A stretch of 8,307 bases of DNA from an uncultured Lachnospiraceae bacterium. GTDB taxonomy: Bacteria; Bacillota; Clostridia; Lachnospirales; Lachnospiraceae. Below, in pieces: positions 1 to 6,915 of this stretch (position 1 is the first letter of the stretch; each line of letters opens with the position of its first letter). Made by a program: the position numbers and the translations under genes. The stretch spans positions 1 through 8,307 of the forward strand of contig CACZNZ010000214.1 in the NCBI GenBank assembly GCA_902782625.1, in the 5' to 3' direction. A model generated the notes under the pieces. It did no database searches. It saw nothing but the letters and a program-made list of their open reading frames with translations, and was not told the DNA's origin.

Positions 1-81
1 AATGACGATATCGATAAACTCGTAGATACATGGGAAGAGTGTATCGCAGAATTGGCAGAAGTAGGAACATACAATAGATAA
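1..81 (+). CDS. 3' end of an unidentified protein-coding gene (5' end outside window)
   Basis: An open frame enters from the left edge in frame 1 and stops at TAA (79-81). It gives 26 residues, beginning NDDIDKLVDTW and ending EVGTYNR. The acidic, amphipathic helix with a 'DIDKLVD' pattern resembles the last helix of PLP-dependent fold-type I enzymes such as aminotransferases, where a 'TEEDIDxLVE' motif is common. That is only a resemblance and too short to assign a family. The next start lies 58 bases downstream on the same strand with no U-tailed terminator between, so this gene probably shares a transcript with the amidohydrolase. Confidence that this is coding is good; confidence in function is very low. 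Confidence 0.6.
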   Translation, partial: NDDIDKLVDTWEECIAELAEVGTYNR

Positions 82-90
82 TTCCTGAAC

Positions 91-109
91 ACATTCTTTG
101 AGGGAATGT
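91..109 (+). other. Small intercistronic hairpin
   Basis: ACATTC (91-96) is complementary to GAATGT (104-109) around a 7-base loop. It lies between the upstream stop and the amidohydrolase ribosome binding site and has no U-run after it, so it is not a standard terminator. It could be an mRNA processing or stabilising element, or chance. Confidence 0.3.
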
Positions 110-126
110 CCGGTAGACAAAGCGAT

Positions 127-132
127 AGGAGG
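127..132 (+). promoter_or_regulatory. Ribosome binding site that fixes the amidohydrolase start
   Basis: A perfect AGGAGG sits 7 bases before the ATG at 140. The same frame stays open back to a TTG at 98, but that TTG has no comparable site, and the extra 14 residues would be encoded by the ribosome binding site itself. The ATG at 140 is therefore preferred. Confidence 0.85.
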
Positions 133-139
133 AAACAAT

Positions 140-1756
140 ATGAAAGCAGATTATTTGCTGAAGAGCAACGCAATATTCACAAGCAATGAGGATAGACCTT
201 TTGCGGGAGGAGTAGCCGTTTCCGGAAATCGGATCGCAGCTGTTCTCCGCGGAGATGAAGTCGATCAGTATGAAGCAGAAACTGTTCTGGACTATGGCGA
301 CAAAATGATTATGCCGGGCTTTGTAGATGCGCATGATCACTACTTCTTTGGAGCAATTTCAGCAAGTGAGTATGTATGCAATGAAGTCGCAGATTCCACG
401 TCGGAAGCTGAGGCGGTCCGTATCATGAAAGAGCACGCAGATGCGCATCCGGATCATAAACGTTATGTGGGAGTAGGCTGGTTCCCTTCGACATGGAACG
501 ATGCCCCCCTTCCTACCAAGGAGTCACTGGATGAGGTATTTCCGGACAGACCGGTTTACATGATTTGTGCAGACTTCCATACGTTCTGGATGAATTCCAA
601 GGCACTGGAAGAAGCAGGGATCACTGCGGATATGAAGCCGAGAAGCGGACGTGTCGGTGTTGATGAAAACGGTGAAATGAATGGCCTGCTGTTCGAGCCG
701 GATGCATTTCTTCCAGCCATGAACATGGTTCATGATTTTGAACCGGAGATATTCATGCAGATCAATGAAGCGTTCCTGGCGGGTATTGCCCAGTACGGCG
801 TAACCAGCCTCAGTGAAATGGCTGCAGACCCTTATGTAGACAAAGTCCATAAGAAGTACCAGACCATGAAGCAGATGGATAAAGAGGGAAGACTCAACGC
901 ACGGCTTCATATCTTCACGGATCTGATCGGGTGTGAATTCGATGCGGCGAATGCCTGGAGAGAAGAATTCAGCTCCGAAAAATTCCGGGTCTGCGGAGTC
1001 AAAGGATTCATAGACGGAGCAACATCCACATACAGTGCACTGCTCTTGGAACCATATGCAGACCGTCCGGACACCTGCGGATTAAACGTACCGAATTTCC
1101 CGCCTGAAGTAATGGGAGAGGCAGTAGTCAAAGCCAATGCGGCAGGACTGCCGGTCAGGATCCATTGCAGCGATGAAGGCTCAGTGCGGATGGCACTGGA
1201 CTTCTATCAGGCTTCAAGAGAAGCAAACGGACCACATGGGCTGAAGAATACAGTAGAACACATTGAGACCATTCATCCGGATGACATACCGCGCTTCAAG
1301 GAACTGGATGTTATTCCTTCCATGCAGCCGCTGCATCTGCCGCTGGATGTTATGGAAAAACCAAGAAGAGTCGGCATGGAAAGATGCCGCTGGGAATGGG
1401 CACACAGATCACTTCTGGATGCAGGAGCGAAGCTTGCCTTCGGAACTGATTATCCGGTCGTGGACTTCAACCCGTATCCGACGCTCTATGCTGCCATGAC
1501 AAGGTGCAATGAAGACGGAACTCCGGCCAGCGTCAATCCGGAAGAGTGCATCACATTGGCAGAATCCCTGATTGCCTACACCAAAGATGCTGCTGCAGCA
1601 TACAGCCGGGACGACATCGGTGTATTGGAAGAAGGAAAACTGGCAGATATCATCGTTGTAAACAAGAATTTGTTTGAATTGACACCGGAAGAAATCAATA
1701 ATTGCCAGACTGATATGACAATGTTTGATGGAAACATCATCTTTGAACGAAAGTGA
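140..1756 (+). CDS. YtcJ-like metal-dependent amidohydrolase (amidohydrolase_3 family)
   Basis: Predicted cytosolic metallohydrolase of 538 residues, a usual length for YtcJ-like proteins, with no signal peptide. An N-terminal beta-sandwich strand region (about 1-55) precedes a TIM-barrel carrying the family's metal sites: HxH in PGFVDAHDH (His65, His67), the candidate carboxylated lysine in VKGFIDG (Lys288, with Asp292), His342 in RIHCSDEG, His374 in VEHIE, and the catalytic aspartate Asp437 in FGTDYPV. The C-terminus returns to the sandwich (IGVLEEGKLADIIVV). All ligands are intact, so it should be active. Known relatives hydrolyse N-formyl, N-acyl or cyclic amide bonds, and the substrate cannot be read from sequence. 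It ends in tandem stops (TGA TAA). The symporter gene starts 83 bases later, which suggests co-transcription and hydrolysis of an imported compound. A role in deconjugating a precursor for the downstream glycyl radical enzyme is inference. Confidence 0.93.
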   Translation: MKADYLLKSNAIFTSNEDRPFAGGVAVSGNRIAAVLRGDEVDQYEAETVLDYGDKMIMPGFVDAHDHYFFGAISASEYVCNEVADSTSEAEAVRIMKEHADAHPDHKRYVGVGWFPSTWNDAPLPTKESLDEVFPDRPVYMICADFHTFWMNSKALEEAGITADMKPRSGRVGVDENGEMNGLLFEPDAFLPAMNMVHDFEPEIFMQINEAFLAGIAQYGVTSLSEMAADPYVDKVHKKYQTMKQMDKEGRLNARLHIFTDLIGCEFDAANAWREEFSSEKFRVCGVKGFIDGATSTYSALLLEPYADRPDTCGLNVPNFPPEVMGEAVVKANAAGLPVRIHCSDEGSVRMALDFYQASREANGPHGLKNTVEHIETIHPDDIPRFKELDVIPSMQPLHLPLDVMEKPRRVGMERCRWEWAHRSLLDAGAKLAFGTDYPVVDFNPYPTLYAAMTRCNEDGTPASVNPEECITLAESLIAYTKDAAAAYSRDDIGVLEEGKLADIIVVNKNLFELTPEEINNCQTDMTMFDGNIIFERK

Positions 1757-1768
1757 TAAATGCCTATC

Positions 1769-1786
1769 CTGGAATATAGATTCCAG
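1769..1786 (+). other. Intercistronic hairpin between amidohydrolase and symporter
   Basis: CTGGAAT (1769-1775) pairs perfectly with ATTCCAG (1780-1786) around a 4-base loop. No U-run follows, so full termination is unlikely. The position, just after the amidohydrolase stop and before the symporter ribosome binding site, suits an RNA-processing or 3'-end stabilising element that sets the ratio of enzyme to transporter. Confidence 0.45.
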
Positions 1787-1839
1787 CTACAGGTAAATCT
1801 TCGAACGGTTAGAATCATCTCAAAGAAGGAGGAATAATT

Positions 1840-3243
1840 ATGGGAAACAAATTACCACAAAAAGCAGTTTTTGGATATGCCTCAGGTCAATTTGGCGACT
1901 CTATGGTATATACAATGTTAGTTACTTTCCTTGCGTTCTTCTTGACCGGACCGGCAGGAATCGCAGCAGGGCCGGTAGGTACCATTTCATCAGTAGGTAT
2001 GTTTGTTAGCGCAGCAGCAGCCTTAATCGTTGGATATCTGTCCGACAACTGTAAGAACCCAACTGGAAGAAGAAGGCCGTTTATTAAAATCGCTGCCCCG
2101 TTATTGTTTGTTTCTATGATATTACTGTTTACTAATTTCGGCTTTTCAGGGACATCATCTATCGTATATTATGGAGCGATGCTGATGATCGTATGGTGCG
2201 TCTACACGATGTGGTTCGTTCCGTATACAGCACTCGGTGCTGAACTGACCGAAGATTATGACAGCCGTCTCAGACTGAGAAACAGAGCCGCAGTTTTCAC
2301 ACAGTCCGGAAACTTTGTCGGAACAGTAGTTCCGATGTGGCTGGTTGGAGTTCTGGCAGCCCGCGGAATCGCCGAGGCTACGTCATGGACTATTATGGCT
2401 GGCATTCTGGCATTGGTTTCATGCGGACTGTTCATGACTGTAGCAATAACAACAAAGGGTCATGAACTGCAGGTAGATGTGAGTAAGAATAAGACGAATA
2501 TCATCAAAGATACGTTTGAAATCGTTAAAGCAAAACCGACAAAGTGGCTCATCGGAGCGATCCTGTGCTACATCATGGTCAATACGATCATTGCATCAAA
2601 CGTAACGTTTGTCATCACATATTATTCAGGCCTTTCTGAAGGCATTGTGCCGCTTGTAATGGCAATCCAGTTTGTTATTGCGTTCATACTTGTTCCTATT
2701 ATCGGTTCAATCGCAGGTAAGATGGACAAGAGAAAAGGTTACATCGTATTATTTATCGTAGCAGCAATCTGGCTGTTTGCATTCAGATTCCTGTTCGGTC
2801 TGTTCGAACCATCTGTTTTCTCGATCGTACTGCTTGGTGTAGGCTCTATGATTTCAATGGCAACATACTGGCAGCTGATCGCAGCAATCAGTTACGACCT
2901 TGTTGAAGTCGTTGAAATCAAGTGCGGCAGAAGATTGGAAGGTGCACTCTCGTCAATGCAAACCGTTCTTCAGCAGGTCGCAGGTTCATTCGGTATGCTG
3001 ATCTGGGGATGGGTACTCTCATTCGGCGGATTTGATGCAACAGCAGCAGCACAGTCAGAGAGCGCATTGAATGCTATCCTGTCACTTAGCACAGTCGTAC
3101 CGGCAATCGGCGCCCTGCTCTCAGCAGCATTCATGTTTGCATATCCTATTTCGAGAGAAAAGTTCCAGCTGGTTCAGGAAGCCCTGAAGAGCAAGAAAGA
3201 GACAGGAACTTACAGCACGGAAGGACTGGAAAGAATTCTGTAA
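1840..3243 (+). CDS. GPH/MelB-type MFS cation symporter
   Basis: An integral membrane transporter of 467 residues, predicted to import its substrate with H+ or Na+. The start is fixed by AAGGAGG (1826-1832), 7 bases before the ATG. The protein shows about twelve hydrophobic segments and the signatures of the glycoside-pentoside-hexuronide:cation symporter family (MFS_2): an acidic residue in helix II followed by a basic loop (SDN with Asp69, then PTGRRRPF ending at Phe81), and VPYTALGAEL (Val127-Leu136) followed by an arginine-rich loop. A hydrophilic linker near residues 205-235 separates the two six-helix halves. Family members mostly carry sugars, but members in anaerobe catabolic clusters can carry other small molecules. 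No glycosidase or sugar kinase is nearby, so a non-sugar substrate shared with the amidohydrolase or glycyl radical enzyme is the more economical inference. Substrate is unknown. Confidence 0.92.
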   Translation: MGNKLPQKAVFGYASGQFGDSMVYTMLVTFLAFFLTGPAGIAAGPVGTISSVGMFVSAAAALIVGYLSDNCKNPTGRRRPFIKIAAPLLFVSMILLFTNFGFSGTSSIVYYGAMLMIVWCVYTMWFVPYTALGAELTEDYDSRLRLRNRAAVFTQSGNFVGTVVPMWLVGVLAARGIAEATSWTIMAGILALVSCGLFMTVAITTKGHELQVDVSKNKTNIIKDTFEIVKAKPTKWLIGAILCYIMVNTIIASNVTFVITYYSGLSEGIVPLVMAIQFVIAFILVPIIGSIAGKMDKRKGYIVLFIVAAIWLFAFRFLFGLFEPSVFSIVLLGVGSMISMATYWQLIAAISYDLVEVVEIKCGRRLEGALSSMQTVLQQVAGSFGMLIWGWVLSFGGFDATAAAQSESALNAILSLSTVVPAIGALLSAAFMFAYPISREKFQLVQEALKSKKETGTYSTEGLERIL

Positions 3244-3263
3244 TTCTATTGACAGGATCAACA

Positions 3264-3298
3264 AGAAGCTTCTGAAGTGCCTGATGTAACGATATACT
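3264..3298 (+). promoter_or_regulatory. Candidate promoter/operator upstream of the glycyl radical enzyme gene
   Basis: A 10-base perfect palindrome, AGAAGCTTCT (3264-3273), lies about 20 bases upstream of a good -10-like TATACT (3293-3298). The -35 position (3270-3275, TTCTGA) is a poor match to consensus and overlaps the palindrome. A weak -35 overlapped by a dyad is the classical arrangement for an activator-dependent promoter, and LuxR-type activators bind such dyads. The -10 overlaps the left arm of the following hairpin, so a transcript starting here would lack that arm. Only the motifs are seen; promoter activity is inference. Confidence 0.35.
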
Positions 3299-3354
3299 CC
3301 CTCTGTGAGAGACAGTGAAACAGTAATACTCTGTTCATCATGGAGGGAGTTTTT
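3296..3354 (+). terminator. Long-loop terminator-like hairpin after the symporter gene
   Basis: ACTCCCTC (3296-3303) pairs perfectly with GAGGGAGT (3343-3350), and a run of five T follows (3350-3354). The 39-base loop can hold a second small stem, AACAG (3319-3323) with CTGTT (3331-3335). It begins about 50 bases after the symporter stop and most simply ends the amidohydrolase-symporter transcript. The right arm also contains a GGAGGGAG that could serve as ribosome binding site for a short frame starting at 3355, so the stem could instead be a translational or attenuation switch. Confidence 0.6.
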
Positions 3355-3441
3355 ATGTCGCTTAAAACAAAGGCGACACCGGAAAAAACAGGATCGTCCA
3401 GTTATGGCGGCTCGAAAAGATACACACAAAAAGTATACTAA
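3355..3441 (+). CDS. Possible 28-residue leader peptide or small protein
   Basis: An ATG at 3355 opens a 28-codon frame ending in TAA (3439-3441). A strong purine-rich GGAGGGAG (3342-3349) lies 5 bases before the ATG. The peptide starts MSLKTKATPEKTG and is basic and hydrophilic (six Lys, one Arg, many Ser/Thr, three Tyr), with no membrane segment or recognised domain. Its first codons contain a second dyad, TGTCGC (3356-3361) with GCGACA (3373-3378). It ends 72 bases before the glycyl radical enzyme start. The ribosome binding site may be just the arm of the terminator, so the frame could be fortuitous. Confidence 0.25.
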   Translation: MSLKTKATPEKTGSSSYGGSKRYTQKVY

Positions 3442-3500
3442 AGGATAATTACATTTCACGCCGGAGTTTGATAGCATAGCATCAGAATAGTGCAGACAAA

Positions 3501-3507
3501 AAGGAGG
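3501..3507 (+). promoter_or_regulatory. Ribosome binding site that fixes the glycyl radical enzyme start
   Basis: AAGGAGG lies 6 bases before ATG 3514 and 9 bases before a second in-frame ATG at 3517. A GTG at 3490 in the same frame would be upstream of this site and would translate it, so it is rejected as the start. Confidence 0.85.
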
Positions 3508-3513
3508 CAAGTT

Positions 3514-5937
3514 ATGATGCGTTTGAATAGAACAAATGAACAAATCGGCAGTTTTTCCTTTGAAGGTGAAAACCATTTTCCAAGAATCGAGCGTCTGCTC
3601 GAGCAGTACTGGGACTGCAGACCGGAGGTGGATATCGAAAGAGCCCAGATCTATACAGATTCGTACAAGCAGACAGAAGGTGAAGATGTACTGATGCGGC
3701 GTGCAAAGGCTTTCTACGCTTACTGCGAGCAGCGTGAGATAAGGATTCCTGAGTATCAGCTGATCGTTGGCGATACGGCGAAACACCCGAGAGGGGGCGT
3801 CGTTGATCCGATCTTCCACGGAGGCTGGCTCAGTCAGGAGTATGATACGATCTCCACAAGAAAGCAGGATCCGTATCTTCTTTCAGCTGAAAACAAGCGT
3901 ATTCTGCAGGAAGAAATCTTCCCGTACTGGGAAGGCAAGTCGGTCAGCGAACACTGGCTGAAACAGATCCCGCCGCATATCAGAGAACTGGCGGTCAAGA
4001 CCGGGATCATAGATGTTGAGATCAAGACACAGAGTGCTGCCGGCGAAACCGCTCCGTACTGGGAGATGCTTGTAGAAAAAGGGCTCGGACAGATCAAGGA
4101 GGAAGCGAAAGAGATCATTGTTTCGCTGGACGAAACAGATCCTGAAGATTTTGCGAAAAAGACATTCTTTGATGCTTCGCTGCTTACGCTGGAGGGAATG
4201 AGCCTTTACATCAGGAGATTTGCAGAGCTGGCTGAGCAGATGGCAGCTGAAGAGGATGGCGTCAGAAGAGAAGAACTTAAACAGATCGCAGCAAATTGCT
4301 TCGCTCTTGAAAACAATAAACCGGAAACTTTCTGGCAGGGACTGCAGTTTATCTATTTCCTGTTAGTGGGGTGCCTGATGGAAGGAAACGGGCCCTCCTA
4401 TTCGCCGGGCAGAGTGGATCAGTATCTGAATCCGCTTTACGAGAAGGATATTGAAGACGGAACGCTGACCATGGAGAAGGCGCTGGAGCTCATCGAGGCA
4501 TTCTATATCAAGACTGCAGAAACCACATGGTTCCTCAGCGAGAATGCCTGCATGTATTTCGCCGGTTATCAGCCGTTCCACAGCACGATCGTCGGCGGTG
4601 TGGACAAACACGGAAGAGACTGCACGAATGAGCTGTCATATCTGTTTATTACTGCGAAGATGGATGTTCAGCTTCACGGACCTTCACTGTGCGTCAGAGT
4701 CCACAAGCAGTCACCGGAAGACTTCATCATCCACGTGGCGAAACTCGCGCGCCTGGGGACCGGGTTCCCTGCGATCTATAATGATGAGGTCGCTGTCAAG
4801 ATGATGCTCCTTTCCGGAGGCACCATGGAAGAGGCTAGAAACTATCAGATGGTAGGATGTGTCGAACCGTTCATCGGAGGCAAGATGGCGAAATGGTCAG
4901 ATGGCGGACATTATAATTTCGCATCCGCCATGGAGTTCGTTCTGACGAATGGGCACAGCATCATCAATGACAATAAGCTGCTGGGACTGCAGACCGGAGA
5001 TCCTGAGAAGATGACTTTTGATGAGATCAAAGAAGCAGTCAAGAAGCAGCTGGAGTATATGATCAAGGCGATCAGCGTATGCGCCTGCGTCAACGAGAAG
5101 GTATGCGCTGAGCTCACGCCGTATCCGTTTGTTTCATCGCTCCTCGACGGGACTTATGAGACAGGCAAAGACCTTACAGTCGGCGGCGTCAAATACACGA
5201 TCGGACCTGCGCTGATCGGTACGGGAATTGCCGATCTGGTCAACTCTCTGTCTGCGATCAAGACGCATGTATTTGATAAGGAAGATATCACCATGCATGA
5301 GCTCATCGAAGCGATCGAGCATAACTTCGAAGGTTATGAGAACGTACGTATGATGCTCCGGAATGATACGCCGATGTATGGCAATGATATCGAGGAAGTA
5401 GATGATATGGCAGGTGAGATGACAGATTTCGCATATGATACGATTTCTTCCTGCAAATCATGGAGAGGTCCGCACTTCATTTCCGGACTGTATCCGGTTT
5501 CGTCACACGTTCCGCACGGGCTTGTTGTCGGCGCACTGCCGTACGGCAGATTATCCGGGAAGGCCCTCGCAGACGGATGCTCCCCGAATGGTGGGACGGA
5601 TCATGACGGTCCGACTGCAGTGCTGAAATCAGTATCAAAGATCAATCATGAAGTGCATACATCAGGAACGCTGCTCAATATGAGACTGGATCCGGCAAGT
5701 GTCAAAGGAGATCTGGGACTGAAGAGAATCTCCCATATCATCCGTTCGTTCGTTGACCTGAACATCTATCACATCCAGTTCAATGTTGTCAGCACAGAAA
5801 CACTCAGGAGAGCACAGGCTGACCCGGATAAGTACAGAGGCCTGATCGTGAGAGTCGCCGGCTACAGCGCATACTTCACAGAGCTCTGTAAGGACATGCA
5901 GGACGATATCATCAACAGGACGATCCACACGGCATAA
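3514..5937 (+). CDS. Glycyl radical enzyme of unassigned substrate (PFL2/dehydratase-decarboxylase-lyase superfamily)
   Basis: A cytosolic, oxygen-sensitive radical enzyme of 807 residues. The N-terminal PFL barrel domain includes the family blocks STRKQDPYLL, GNGPSYSPGRVDQYL and PSLCVRVHK. The thiyl-radical cysteine and its acid partner are in VGCVEPFIGGK (Cys449, Glu451). The C-terminal glycine-radical domain holds IVRVAGYSAYF with Gly783, 24 residues from the end. Cys-x-Glu is typical of C-C, C-O, C-N and C-S lyases and decarboxylases, and excludes true pyruvate formate-lyase, which uses adjacent cysteines. The length lacks the N-terminal extension seen in many microcompartment-targeted relatives, and no small subunit gene is present as in 4-hydroxyphenylacetate decarboxylase. 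Asp463, 12 residues after Glu451, has the spacing of the substrate aspartate of glycerol dehydratase, and His481 lies near the spacing of the decarboxylase histidine; both placements are by eye. The activase follows 45 bases downstream. An arylacetate-type decarboxylase or a dehydratase/lyase are both possible, and I do not assign a substrate. Confidence 0.95.
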   Translation: MMRLNRTNEQIGSFSFEGENHFPRIERLLEQYWDCRPEVDIERAQIYTDSYKQTEGEDVLMRRAKAFYAYCEQREIRIPEYQLIVGDTAKHPRGGVVDPIFHGGWLSQEYDTISTRKQDPYLLSAENKRILQEEIFPYWEGKSVSEHWLKQIPPHIRELAVKTGIIDVEIKTQSAAGETAPYWEMLVEKGLGQIKEEAKEIIVSLDETDPEDFAKKTFFDASLLTLEGMSLYIRRFAELAEQMAAEEDGVRREELKQIAANCFALENNKPETFWQGLQFIYFLLVGCLMEGNGPSYSPGRVDQYLNPLYEKDIEDGTLTMEKALELIEAFYIKTAETTWFLSENACMYFAGYQPFHSTIVGGVDKHGRDCTNELSYLFITAKMDVQLHGPSLCVRVHKQSPEDFIIHVAKLARLGTGFPAIYNDEVAVKMMLLSGGTMEEARNYQMVGCVEPFIGGKMAKWSDGGHYNFASAMEFVLTNGHSIINDNKLLGLQTGDPEKMTFDEIKEAVKKQLEYMIKAISVCACVNEKVCAELTPYPFVSSLLDGTYETGKDLTVGGVKYTIGPALIGTGIADLVNSLSAIKTHVFDKEDITMHELIEAIEHNFEGYENVRMMLRNDTPMYGNDIEEVDDMAGEMTDFAYDTISSCKSWRGPHFISGLYPVSSHVPHGLVVGALPYGRLSGKALADGCSPNGGTDHDGPTAVLKSVSKINHEVHTSGTLLNMRLDPASVKGDLGLKRISHIIRSFVDLNIYHIQFNVVSTETLRRAQADPDKYRGLIVRVAGYSAYFTELCKDMQDDIINRTIHTA

Positions 5938-5982
5938 TTTCGAAAGGTCCGTCTGGAGTGATTCGGACGATGGAATGATCAG

Positions 5983-6915
5983 ATGGAAGAACTGAAGGGA
6001 ACAGTATTCAACATACAGAAATTTTCAATTACAGATGGAGTGGGTATCCGAACGCTGGTGTTCATGAAGGGATGCCCCCTTCGCTGTTTGTGGTGCAGCA
6101 ACCCGGAATCCCAGAAAAGCGGTGTTGAGATCATGTATGTCAAGACCAATTGCATCGGGTGCGGGTACTGTGCTTCAGCGTGCCCGCAGGGAGCAGTAGA
6201 CGCCGTTGCATTTGACATAGACCGTGACCGGTGCATTGCCTGCGGGGACTGCACCAAAAGGTGCTATGCCAACGCTAAGAAGATCGTCGGGAAACAATAT
6301 ACGATCCATGATCTGATGGAAAAGGTAAACAAAGACCGAATCTTCTATCAGAATTCGGGCGGCGGTGTTACTGTCGGCGGCGGAGAGCCTTTGCTGCAGG
6401 CTGCATTTGTTGCAGAGTTCCTGCGTGAATGTCAGCGCGTCAACATCCATACGGCAATCGAAACATGCGGTTATTGTAACTGGCAGAGCGCAGAGCCGGT
6501 CTTCACGCATACAGATCAGATCTTCTATGATCTCAAATTGTTCGACAGCAAGCGGCACAAGACCTTCACAGGGGCAGGGAATGAACTGATCCTTGAAAAC
6601 GCAGTGAAAGTGTCACGCCTTGGGAAGGAGACGGTCTTCAGAGTTCCCCTGATCAAAGGGATCAACGATGACGAACAGAATCTGGAGGCGACAGCCGCAT
6701 TCGTAAATGACCGGGCTAAAGACAATCCGCTCGTGACGCTGGAGATACTTCCATATCACAGTTACGGCAGGGATAAGTACAAATGGTTGAACAGAGAATA
6801 TCCTCTGGAAGGCAAGGGTTCGCTGACGGCAGAGGAACTCAAAGAAAAAACACAGTTTCTTAAAAACAACGGCGTTCATATTGTAAGTGATAATGAAAGC
6901 CATGATGTAGTATAA
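5983..6915 (+). CDS. Glycyl radical enzyme activase (radical SAM, two auxiliary 4Fe-4S clusters)
   Basis: This protein of 310 residues installs the glycyl radical on the upstream enzyme by reductive cleavage of S-adenosylmethionine. The radical-SAM motif CxxxCxxC is Cys31, Cys35, Cys38 in MKGCPLRCLWC. It is followed by a ferredoxin-like insert with two complete four-cysteine sets: Cys57, 60, 63, 67 and Cys84, 87, 90, 94. This insert is typical of activases for non-PFL glycyl radical enzymes and is absent from PflA itself. A glycine-rich GGGVTVGGGEP segment, used in SAM binding, follows. Start ATG 5983 has only a weak GGAA site (5972-5975), and the gene lies 45 bases after the glycyl radical enzyme, so lower translation than its substrate enzyme is expected, fitting a catalytic activator. 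The stop codon lies at the foot of a terminator hairpin. Confidence 0.96.
   Translation: MEELKGTVFNIQKFSITDGVGIRTLVFMKGCPLRCLWCSNPESQKSGVEIMYVKTNCIGCGYCASACPQGAVDAVAFDIDRDRCIACGDCTKRCYANAKKIVGKQYTIHDLMEKVNKDRIFYQNSGGGVTVGGGEPLLQAAFVAEFLRECQRVNIHTAIETCGYCNWQSAEPVFTHTDQIFYDLKLFDSKRHKTFTGAGNELILENAVKVSRLGKETVFRVPLIKGINDDEQNLEATAAFVNDRAKDNPLVTLEILPYHSYGRDKYKWLNREYPLEGKGSLTAEELKEKTQFLKNNGVHIVSDNESHDVV

Noticed and set aside
98..139. TTG start at 98 for the amidohydrolase
   Set aside because: It would translate through the AGGAGG at 127-132; the ATG at 140 has ideal spacing and the N-terminus then matches the usual family start.
3249..3254. Perfect TTGACA as a -35 box
   Set aside because: No -10-like hexamer is found 16-18 bases downstream (3271-3278 reads TCTGAAGT).
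3432..3449. TATACT (3434-3439) and GATAAT (3444-3449) as promoters for the glycyl radical enzyme
   Set aside because: Neither has a recognisable -35 at the right spacing. They remain possible but are weaker than the 3293 candidate.
3490..3513. GTG start at 3490 for the glycyl radical enzyme
   Set aside because: The added residues come from the ribosome binding site itself; ATG 3514 follows AAGGAGG by 6 bases.
3121..3819. Minus-strand open frame of 232 codons
   Set aside because: It overlaps the ends of two strong plus-strand genes and the structured gap, has no ribosome binding site I can see, and its translation shows no recognisable domain.
3514..5937. Naming the enzyme choline TMA-lyase, hydroxyproline dehydratase, isethionate lyase or an arylacetate decarboxylase
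   Set aside because: The shared Cys-x-Glu and glycyl motifs do not separate these classes, and the expected partner genes are not in the window.
5947..5968. GTCCG/CGGAC hairpin between enzyme and activase genes
   Set aside because: Only 5 base pairs with a 12-base loop and competing alternative pairings; too weak to call a feature.
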